From Liolophura sinensis (Eukaryota; Mollusca; Polyplacophora; Chitonida; Chitonidae): a stretch of 60,000 nucleotides of DNA. A program made the position numbers and the translations under genes. Each line of letters opens with the position of its first letter. The stretch's first letter is position 1. This document shows positions 25,401 through 37,400 of the stretch, piece by piece. The notes beneath the pieces were generated by a model that was given only the letters and a program-made list of their open reading frames with translations, was not told where the DNA came from and made no database searches. The stretch spans positions 22,495,385 through 22,555,384 of the forward strand of contig NC_088295.1 of assembly GCF_032854445.1 (NCBI RefSeq), given 5' to 3'.

Positions 25401-28400
25401 CATATGGTGCATGTGGATACAGGGGTGATGACAGGCTCATGTTTTGTCTACATAAAAGTTACACTATGTATGGTACATGTGGATACAGGGGTGATGACAG
25501 GCTCATGTTTTGTCTACATAAAAGTTACACTATGTATGGTACATGTGGATACAGGGGTGATCACAGGCTCATGTTTTGTCTACACAAAAGTTACACTATG
25601 TATGGTACATGTGGATATACGAGTGATGACAGGCTCATGTTTTGTCTACACAAAAGTTACACTACGTATGGTACATGTGGATATAGGAGTGATGACAGGC
25701 TCATGTTTTGTCTACACAAAAGTTACACTACATATGGTACATGTGGATACAGGGGTGATGACATGTTCATGTCTTGTCTACACAAAAGTTACACTACGTA
25801 TGGTACATGTGGATACAGGGGTGATGACAGGCTCATGTTTTGTCTACACAAAAGTTACACTACGTATGGTACATGTGGATACAGGGGTGATGACAGGCTC
25901 ATGTTTTGTCTGCATACAAGTAACTTGCAGTCATTCCATTGCATATGTATCATTCAATTACAACTTGTACTCTTTATAAAAAAAAAAGAAGCTTATAAAA
26001 TGCTCCTAATTTTCATTAATCTGGTTTGCAATGTATAAAATATATCCATTTGTTTGATTAGTGTTTACACCAAGCTCAAGAATATTTCACTTATATGCAG
26101 AAGGACAGCATTATAGTGGGAGGAAAAGGGACAAAGTCTGGGGGAACAGTGTATAATAAAATGACATTTACTTGTGCAGCCCAAAAACAAATCTTTAAAA
26201 CAGGATCATAAGTGCTAAGAGAATATTCTGAACATGCAAGGATTCCAGGGTTAACAAAAAAGAAATTCAAAAAGCAGACAACGCACCAGAGATTATTACC
26301 AAAGAAAAAGGTGGGACATGATTATTTTAAATGTACAAGGAAAACGGATTATATTGTCTATTTAACCCAATGTTTCTGTCATCAATGAAAACACACATAC
26401 CAATCATACTCAAATATACTCTGTGATATTTTGCACTTACCATTTTTATCCTTATGGCCATCACATATTCTGAAATGGAGGAAAAACAACAACTGTTTAA
26501 CAAGGCATTCACAGAATCCCACCAGCTCACCTGCTATAGCAGTCAACTAGACAATGAAATTGGAATAAAGATAAAAGTTCTGAAGTGTTGTGGTAGTAAA
26601 GACATCACTGTGGGGAGTTTGTGCACAAAATTAAGGCAGGGACTTTGATATGCACATTTGCAATTTGGCTGAGCAAATGCTGAGCTATGGCAGTTAAAAA
26701 ACTTCAACCTGGGACGTTCGAGTATCAACTTGCTGGAATGGTCTTTTCTCTGCAAATCGCTTCCCATCATTGGCTATCCATGAACTAAAAGTGGCCACTG
26801 CAGCACTGTAACTGGCTGAGCAAATACTCAGCTGACAACAGTCACTGTCTGCACGGATGATTCAATCATTCTGTCACAGTATCATCAGCACATACATCAG
26901 TTAGTGTCACAGGCTTCTAGTACTAATACAGATGTGGAAAGCTTTCTACAGACACTGTGTATACCAGATAAACTGGTATACCGAAGTAAATTCTTACACT
27001 CTACAAATCTGGTAAAGTAGCTAGAGAGACAAAAAGCTTATCTAGTTACATGACTGAATAAGAATCTGTATCCCTACAAGAAAGGCTTGCAGAAATAAGT
27101 GTTTACGGGAGAACAGAATGAAGCCAATATGAATGTGTGTCCACAAAACAGGAAAATGGTGACAAACCTGGTAAAATTGCCAATGGAACCCAGTACCTTT
27201 CTTTTTCTCCTACATGGAGGAAGGTATGTCCATAAAAATTGTAGCCCTACATGAAACTTTTCTTGAATACAAAAAAGGCAAATTTGGCAAAGTCCATAAA
27301 TACCATGAGCAATAAAATCAGAGAAACCCTGTGTACAAGAAACTGTTGCCCTGCATGGAGGTTTAATTTCTAGAGAACGTGTTTAATACAGAAAACAAAC
27401 TGAAGTTTATACAACTAGAAAATTTCTGAATTGAATATATATCAATTAAAATGATTAAAAAACATTCCCAAAGCTTATAAAACTAAAACCAATACAACCT
27501 TTTATCAGTAGGCCCTTTGTGGATGTACACAGGCGAAAAGCAGTATAAAAAAAACACAAACAAAACAAAACTTTCTATTGCTGTATGTTGGAGATTAACA
27601 AATGATTGCTTAGTGAAGCTTAACCTGCGATCTGAGAATGTGTATTTACACACCATACCTTAAACAAGGGAGCAAATAAGGAAAAAAAAAAATCATAGCC
27701 CAATATAAAAGAGATACCAAAATAAGCCTAACCTTCATCCAAGTATGTGCACTTACACACTACAGCTTAAAGCAGAGAGCTAAACATACAAGGTTAACAT
27801 TCAATCAAAAAATGAAAGACCATTATACATATACATGAGGATAAAAGAAAAAGCTTAACCTTCAATCTGTGTATCTGAGCGCATTTTACATTATTAAAAA
27901 AGCTTAACTGGACACCGACAATCACCCACTCCCCACAATACTTGTCCTTACTTTGCAAAGGGGAGCTACAAAAATGTAATACAAGATAAACAACTCATCA
28001 ATTACATGCAGTCAGTTGATCTCAACTAAGCTAAAACTGAATTATTACTTGCTATGTCAATTAATCATCAGCCCTATAGATATTGCATGAAAAACACTTT
28101 ACCTCCAGCCCATTACATAGGAAGGTTAATACTCCACAGACATTTAATGTCCCTTTCGTAACTACCTCACTTAAATAGAGAAACTGGACATCTTAGTCAA
28201 CTAATTGAAATATTTTCAAGTAAAAATTTTGCTATTTCAAAGACGTGCTGATCCTAAACTTTACAGATCATCAGTTTTCTTTGAGCTGTGGAACTTTAAT
28301 CTACCAACAATTCATTACACAAAAACAAATCAAGAAAGTATGTCTTTCTTACTAACTAAATAAGGAGAAATCCTTCATAAATGAATACTTAAATCAAACC

Positions 28401-31400
28401 TACTAAATCAAGCCTACACAAACACTACTCTATATCTCTAAATGTACAGGCTGCTTTGTCTTACAGCTTTTTGTTTACCCAAACCATCACAAAGAAAAGA
28501 TCCCCTTGTTCATGATGCTCTTACACTTATTATGCACAAATTCACAACATTTATTTTCTTGTTTGCCTTCCTAAAGCTACATATTCATTTCATCTGATTT
28601 GAATAAGCTAAACACAAAGACTACATTTCCTCATAGTTGATGTTCTGAAAACACCTCCTTGTCTCAACATCAAAGATCATCTCTTGCACAAAACAGCTCT
28701 TTGTCATTATGTACCAATCAATTACCAGCTACTATCAACAACTTCTACATTCAGCTTACTCTTTACACCACAGGGATCCAAACTGATTAACACATTCATA
28801 CAAAAACTAATTATCCCACTGGGAAATATCAGCTTGGGTAGAGCACTGGTCAAACAATCAACAGGAGATACATCAAACAGGACCCCCCCCACTAAAGTGA
28901 GCACTACTTTCCTCATTTACCATACTGCACAGTTAATCTGCGGGCAATAAAAGGACTCCATTTTCTCAGATGTCTTCATTCTCTCGGTTAACCACCACAA
29001 CAACCATGTCTGACAACATGTTCCTTTCCTATCCTGCCATGGCTGAAAACTCATTACAAAATGCAGGCCAATCATTTGATAGCCTGTGGGCAAGTCTTGA
29101 GGACCTTGTCCATCACTACCAAAGTGACGAAGAAAGCAGTACTGGAAACTCTAGTCTCGAGTGCTTGATTGACGACAATCTCTCTCACCAGCACAGTCAC
29201 CAAGTCCACCTCTCAGGCAGACTAATCCTCATTCTGTTCCATCCTCTACCCACTATCCTGGCCACTACGGATTTCAGATGGCGGTTTCACCGCCAAAAAA
29301 AGACACCAAATCTACCACTTGGACATATTCCAGCAGTTTCAACAAGCTCTATGTTCGCATGGCCACTTCTTGCCCTATCCAATTCAAAACCGCCTCACCA
29401 CCACCTTCTGGCACCCTCATCAGAGCAACAGCCATCTACAAGGAGCCACAGCACATTCAACATGTTGTCACAAGATGTCCTAACCATGCAAGCTGTCTGC
29501 AACACAATGAGAGCCACCCTGCACCCAGTCATCTCATTCGCTCTGACCATCCTCTGGCTGCCTATGTCGAAGACCCCTTTACCAACAGGCACAGCGTGGT
29601 CATCCCCCATCAAACAGCGCAGGTGGGTTCAGAATGGACAGTTAACCTCTACCAGTTCATGTGTCTGGGTTCCTGCGTAGGAGGTCCAAACAGACGGCCA
29701 ATGCAAATCGTCTTCACACTGGAGTATGAACACACAGTGCTGGGTCGAGCAGCCGTTGATGTCAGAATTTGTGCATGCCCCGGTCGCGACAAAAGGGTGG
29801 ATGAAAACTCTCTGTCTTCTAATTCTACAGTGACAAAAAGAACCCAGTGCAAACGCCCCCTAAACCAGGACACTTCTCTCATGCACACTAAGAGAAGGAA
29901 GCAATCCAAGCCAGACAGTGACGTCTTTACTCTCACCGTGCGTGGACAGGAAAATTATGATCTTCTCTGTCGTTTGAGAGACTCTCTTGAACTGGCTGCT
30001 TTTCTTACTTTCACAGCCGACAAGTAACGGTGCAATGGAACATACACCCATAGCTCTTTAATGACTGTTTTTTGTACACATCAATTTAGTGCCTTCTCAA
30101 ACAATGTGCATTTGTAATTTACATTTCTAGCAGATTTGTTCACTGTTATGTCTGCTTCATTGAGAATTATACAATTGCTAATAAAAGCCTATATATACAA
30201 TTCCAAAAATTCTTAATCTTTCTTTCTTCCCATACTTGAGAAAAAAAAATATAGGCAATGTTTCTCAAAACAACGAAAGTTACCCTATCTATGATGTGTC
30301 TGACATGTTGGCTATTCTTTCTGCACTACCATTCAGAGTGGATGCTTTCTTTCAGCATCACTGCGATAATGCTTATTAACTTTTTTTCACACAGATGTCA
30401 TACACCTATAATTTCACAAAGATCAAATACACAGAGTATTACAATGAAACCAATTGTTTACTTTCTTTTGTTTACTTTCAAAAAATATAAATTTCACAAA
30501 CTCAACCTTGAGCTTACTGGTCCAGTATGGATATGCACCCATGTATTAAGCTGAGATTAGGTCGTTCTGCAATGGAACATACACCCATGGCTCTTCCATG
30601 ACCTTTTTGTGTACACTTGTGAAACAATGTAAGCAAATTTGTTCACTGTTATGTCTGCTACATTGCTGAAAACTATACAACTGCTAATAAAAGCCTATAT
30701 ACATACAATTCCAAAAATTCTTAATCTTCCATTCTTCCCATACAAGAGAAAAAGAAAAAAAGGCAACGTTTTGCAAAACAGTGAAAGTTACCCTGTCTAT
30801 GATGTGTCTGACATGAAGGCTATTCTTTCTGCACTACAATTCAGAGTGGATGCTTTCTTTCAGAATCACTGCGATAATGCCCATCGATTTTTTTCACACC
30901 GGTCTCATACACCTATAACTTAGCAAGGCTCAAATTCAAAGCAATACCACAAACAAACCAATTGTTTATTTCTTCTCTTTCCTTTGTGTGAAATATAAAT
31001 TTTGCCAACTCAATGATGTGCTGACTGGCCCTGTACTGATTTGTGCCAACATATTAATTACAATGAGCTTAGGTTGCCATTTTTTCTTGGATTGTCAAGA
31101 AAAACACATTTAAATGTACCGCCAACTGATTACACAATAAAATAAGTAGTACTCCTCACAGTTTGTCTTTTGTCTTATTACCAAACTCGATTACAGAAAA
31201 TGCTTGATGAAGGCATGATTCACTTTCATGGAGTACTTCAAAATCTCTTTATCAAAGCCTACACAAACACTACTCTATATCTCAAGATGTACAGGCTGCT
31301 TTGTCTTACAGCTTTCTGTTACCCAAACCATCACAAAGAAATAATCCCCTTGTTCATGATGCTCTTACACTTATTATGCACAAGTTCAAAACATTTATTT

Positions 31401-34400
31401 TCTTGTTTGCCTTTCTAAAGCTACATATTCATTTCATCTGATTTGAATAAGCTAAACACAAAGACTACATTTCCTCATAGTTGATGTTCTGAAAACACCT
31501 CCCTGTCTCAACATCAAAGATCATCTCTTACACAAAACATCTTAGCTCTTTGTCACTATGTACCAATCAATTACCAGCTACTATCAACAACTTCTACATT
31601 CAGCTTACTCTTTACACCACAGGGATCCAAACTGATTAACACATTCATACAAAAACTAATTATCCCACTGGGAAATATCAGCTTGGGTAGAGCACTGGTC
31701 AAACAATCAACAGGAGATACATCAAACAGGACCCCCCACTAAAGTGAGCACTACTTTCCTCATTTACCATACTGCACAGTTAATCTGCGGGCAATAAAAG
31801 GACTCCATTTTCTCAGATGTCTTCATTCTCTCGGTTAACCACCACAACAACCATGTCTGACAACATGTTCCTTTCCTATCCTGCCATGGCTGAAAACTCA
31901 TTACAAAATGCAGGCCAATCATTTGATAGCCTGTGGGCAAGTCTTGAGGACCTTGTCCATCACTACCAAAGTGACGAAGAAAGCAGTACTGGAAACTCTA
32001 GTCTCGAGTGCTCGATTGACGACAATCTCTCTCAGCAGCACAGTCCACTGGCCTCACCAAGTCCACCTCTCAGGCAGACTAATCCTCATTCTGTTCCATC
32101 CTCTACCCACTATCCTGGCCACTACGGATTTCAGATAGCATTTTCACCGCCAAAAAAGGACACCAAATCTACCACTTGGACATACTCCAACAGTTTCAAC
32201 AAGCTCTATGTTCGCATGGCCACTTCTTGCCCTATCCAATTCAAAACCGCCTCACCACCACCTTCCGGCACCCTCATCAGAGCAACAGCCATCTACAAGG
32301 AGCCACAGCACATTCAACATGTTGTCACAAGATGTCCTAACCATGCAAGCTGTCTGCAACACAATGAGAGTCACCCTGCACCCAGTCATCTCATTCGCTC
32401 TGACCATCCTCTGGCTGCCTATGTCGAAGACCCCTTTACCAACAGGCACAGCGTGGTCATCCCCCATCAAACAGCGCAGGTGGGTTCAGAATGGACAGTT
32501 AACCTCTACCAGTTCATGTGTCTGGGTTCCTGCGTAGGAGGTCCAAACAGACGGCCAATGCAAATCGTCTTCACACTGGAGTATGAACACACAGTGCTGG
32601 GCCGAGCAGCCGTTGATGTCAGAATTTGTGCATGCCCCGGTCGCGACAAAAGGGTGGATGAAAACTCTCTGTCTTCTAATCCTACAGTGACAAAAAGAAC
32701 CCAGTGCAAACGCCCCCTAAACCAGGACACTTCTCTCATGCACACTAAGAGAAGGAAGCAATCCAAGCCAGACAGTGACGTCTTTACTCTCACCGTGCGT
32801 GGACAGGAAAATTATGATCTTCTCTGTCGTTTGAGAGACTCTCTTGAACTGGCTGCTTTTCTTACTTTCACAGCCGACAAGTAACGGTGCAATGGAACAT
32901 ACACCCATAGCTCTTTAATGACTGTTTTTTGTACACATCAATTTAGTGCCTTCTCAAACAATGTGCATTTGTAATTTACATTTCTAGCAGATTTGTTCAC
33001 TGTTATGTCTGCTTCATTGAGAATTATACAATTGCTAATAAAAGCCTATATATACAATTCCAAAAATTCTTAATCTTTCTTTCTTCCCATACTTGAGAAA
33101 AAAATATATAGGCAATGTTTCTCAAAACAACGAAAGTTACCCTATCTATGATGTGTCTGACATGTTGGCTATTCTTTCTGCACTACCATTCAGAGTGGAT
33201 GCTTTCTTTCAGCATCACTGCGATAATGCTTATTAACTTTTTTTCACACAGATGTCATACACCTATAATTTCACAAAGATCAAATACACAGAGTATTACA
33301 ATGAAACCAATTGTTTACTTTCTTTTGTTTACTTTCAAAAAATATAAATTTCACAAACTCAACCTTGAGCTTACTGGTCCAGTATGGATATGCACCCATG
33401 TATTAAGCTGAGATTAGGTCGTTCTGCAATGGAACATACACCCATGGCTCTTCCATGATCTTTTTGTGTACACTTGTGAAACAATGTAAGCAAATTTGTT
33501 CACTGTTATGTCTGCTACATTGCTGAAAACTATACAACTGATAATAAAAGCCTATATATATACAATTCCAAAAATTCTTAATCTTTCTTTCTTCCCATAC
33601 AAGAGAAAAAGAAAAAAAGGCAACGTTTTGTAAAACAGTGAAAGTTACCCTGTCTATGATGTGTCTGACATGAAGGCTATTCTTTCTGCACTACCATTCA
33701 GAGTGGATGCTTTCTTTCAGAATCACTGCGATAATGCCCATCGATTTTTTTCACACCGGTCTCATACACCTATAACTTAGCAAGGCTCAAATTCAAAGCA
33801 ATACCACAAACAAACCAATTGTTTATTTCTTCTCTTTCCTTTGTGTGAAATATAAATTTTGCCAACTCAATGATGTGCTGACTGGCCCTGTACTGATTTG
33901 TGCCAACATATTAATTACAATGAGCTTAGGTTGCCATTTTTTCTTGGATTGTCAAGAAAAACACATTTAAATGTAACGCCAACTGATTACACAATAAAAT
34001 AAGTAGTACTCCTCACACAGTTTCTCTTTTGTCCTATTACCAAACTCGATTACATAAAATGCTTGATGAAGGCATGATTCACTTTCATGGAGTACTTCAA
34101 AATCTCTTTATCAAAGCCTACACAAACACTACTCTATATCTCAAGATGTACAGGCTGCTTTGTCTTACAGCTTTTTGTTACCCAAACCATCACAAAAAAA
34201 ACAATCCCCTTGTTCATGATGCTCTTACACTTATTATGCACAAGTTCACAACATTTATTTTCTTGTTTGCCTTTCTAAAGCTACATATTCATTTCATCTG
34301 ATTTGAATAAGCTAAACACAAAGACTACATTTCCTCATAGTTGATGTTCTGAAAACACCTCCCTGTCTCAACATCAAAGATCATCTCTTACACAAAACAT

Positions 34401-37400
34401 CTTAGCTCTTTGTCACTATGTACCAATCAATTACCAGCTACTATCAACAACTTCTACATTCAGCTTACTCTTTACACCACAGGGATCCAAACTGATTAAC
34501 ACATTCATACAAAAACTAATTATCCCACTGGGAAATATCAGCTTGGGTAGAGCACTGGTCAAACAATCAACAGGAGATACATCAAACAGGACCCCCCACT
34601 AAAGTGAGCACTACTTTCCTCATTTACCATACTGCACAGTTAATCTGCAGGCAATAAAAGGACTCCATTTTCTCAGATGTCTTCATTCTCTCGGTTAACC
34701 ACCACAACAACCATGTCTGACAACATGTTCCTTTCCTATCCTGCCATGGCTGAAAACTCGTTACAAAATGCAGGCCAATCATTTGATAGCCTGTGGGCAA
34801 GTCTTGAGGACCTTGTCCATCACTACCAAAGTGACGAAGAAAGCAGTACTGGAAACTCTAGTCTCGAGTGCTCGATTGACGACAATCTCTCTCAGCAGCA
34901 CAGTCCACTGGCCTCACCAAGTCCACCTCTCAGGCAGACTAATCCTCATTCTGTTCCATCCTCTACCCACTATCCTGGCCACTACGGATTTCAGATAGCG
35001 TTTTCACCGCCAAAAAAAGACACCAAATCTACCACTTGGACATATTCCAGCAGTTTCAACAAGCTCTATGTTCGCATGGCCACTTCTTGCCCTATCCAAT
35101 TCAAAACCGCCTCACCACCACCTTCTGGCACCCTCATCAGAGCAACAGCCATCTACAAGGAGCCACAGCACATTCAACATGTTGTCACAAGATGTCCTAA
35201 CCATGCAAGCTGTCTGCAACACAATGAGAGCCACCCTGCACCCAGTCATCTCATACGCTCTGACCATCCTCTGGCTGCCTATGTCGAAGACCCCTTTACC
35301 AACAGGCACAGCGTGGTCATCCCCCATCAAACAGCGCAGGTGGGTTCAGAATGGACAGTTAACCTCTACCAGTTCATGTGTCTGGGTTCCTGCGTAGGAG
35401 GTCCAAACAGACGGCCAATGCAAATCGTCTTCACACTGGAGTATGAACACACAGTGCTGGGCCGAGCAGCCGTTGATGTCAGAATTTGTGCATGCCCCGG
35501 TCGCGACAAAAGGGTGGATGAAAACTCTCTGTCTTCTAATCCTACAGTGACAAAAAGAACCCAGTGCAAACGCCCCCTAAACCAGGACACTTCTCTCATG
35601 CACACTAAGAGAAGGAAGCAATCCAAGCCAGACAGTGACGTCTTTACTCTCACCGTGCGTGGACAGGAAAATTATGATCTTCTCTGTCGTTTGAGAGACT
35701 CTCTTGAACTGGCTGCTTTTCTTACTTTCACAGCCGACAAGTAACGGTGCAATGGAACATACACCCATAGCTCTTTAATGACTGTTTTTTGTACACATCA
35801 ATTTAGTGCCTTCTCAAACAATGTGCATTTGTAATTTACATTTCTAGCAGATTTGTTCACTGTTATGTCTGCTTCATTGAGAATTATACAATTGCTAATA
35901 AAAGCCTATATATACAATTCCAAAAATTCTTAATCTTTCTTTCTTCCCATACTTGAGAAAAAAATATATAGGCAATGTTTCTCAAAACAACGAAAGTTAC
36001 CCTATCTATGATGTGTCTGACATGTTGGCTATTCTTTCTGCACTACCATTCAGAGTGGATGCTTTCTTTCAGCATCACTGCGATAATGCTTATTAACTTT
36101 TTTTCACACAGATGTCATACACCTATAATTTCACAAAGATCAAATACACAGAGTATTACAATGAAACCAATTGTTTACTTTCAAAAAATATAAATTTCAC
36201 AAACTCAACCTTGAGCTTACTGGTCCAGTATGGATATGCACCCATGTATTAAGCTGAGATTAGGTCGTTCTGCAATGGAACATACACCCATGGCTCTTCC
36301 ATGATCTTTTTGTGTACACTTGTGAAACAATGTAAGCAAATTTGTTCACTGTTATGTCTGCTACATTGCTGAAAACTATACAACTGATAATAAAAGCCTA
36401 TATATATACAATTCCAAAAATTCTTAATCTTTCTTTCTTCCCATACAAGAGAAAAAGAAAAAAAGGCAACGTTTTGTAAAACAGTGAAAGTTACCCTGTC
36501 TATGATGTGTCTGACATGAAGGCTATTCTTTCTGCACTACCATTCAGAGTGGATGCTTTCTTTCAGAATCACTGCGATAATGCCCATCGATTTTTTTCAC
36601 ACCGGTCTCATACACCTATAACTTAGCAAGGCTCAAATTCAAAGCAATACCACAAACAAACCAATTGTTTATTTCTTCTCTTTCCTTTGTGTGAAATATA
36701 AATTTTGCCAACTCAATGATGTGCTGACTGGCCCTGTACTGATTTGTGCCAACATATTAATTACAATGAGCTTAGGTTGCCATTTTTTCTTGGATTGTCA
36801 AGAAAAACACATTTAAATGTAACGCCAACTGATTACACAATAAAATAAGTAGTACTCCTCACACAGTTTCTCTTTTGTCTTATTACCAAACTCGATTACA
36901 TAAAATGCTTGATGAAGGCATGATTCACTTTCATGGAGTACTTCAAAATCTCTTTATCAAAGCCTACACAAACACTACTCTATATCTCAAGATGTACAGG
37001 CTGCTTTGTCTTACAGCTTTTTGTTACCCAAACCATCACAAAAAAAACAATCCCCTTGTTCATGATGCTCTTACACTTATTATGCACAAGTTCACAACAT
37101 TTATTTTCTTGTTTGCCTTTCTAAAGCTACATATTCATTTCATCTGATTTGAATAAGCTAAACACAAAGACTACATTTCCTCATAGTTGATGTTCTGAAA
37201 ACACCTCCCTGTCTCAACATCAAAGATCATCTCTTACACAAAACATCTTAGCTCTTTGTCACTATGTACCAATCAATTACCAGCTACTATCAACAACTTC
37301 TACATTCAGCTTACTCTTTACACCACAGGGATCCAAACTGATTAACACATTCATACAAAAACTAATTATCCCACTGGGAAATATCAGCTTGGGTAGAGCA

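Noticed and set aside
21780-25926. CATG-centred motifs in the minisatellite as a cluster of p53 response half-sites
   Set aside because: The best match to the RRRCWWGYYY half-site is 8 of 10 with mismatches in the purine triplet, and CATG is a common tetramer. The idea is attractive given the neighbouring p53 array but is not supported by the sequence.
21713-25979. Open frames of 735, 563, 421 and 411 codons with 22-residue repeats
   Set aside because: They are the 66-bp minisatellite read in two frames of the same strand. There is no unique sequence, no signal peptide and no splice context, and they are interrupted wherever a unit loses one or two bases.
29649-29936. 95-codon minus-strand frames repeated opposite every p53 copy
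   Set aside because: Antisense shadows of the p53 DNA-binding domain and C-terminal coding sequence.
30639-30923. 94-codon frame recurring in the p53 spacers (e.g. 42047, 44900)
   Set aside because: It repeats because the unit repeats. It crosses a polyadenylation signal and low-complexity DNA, and the paired block in the same unit has a stop after the shared part.
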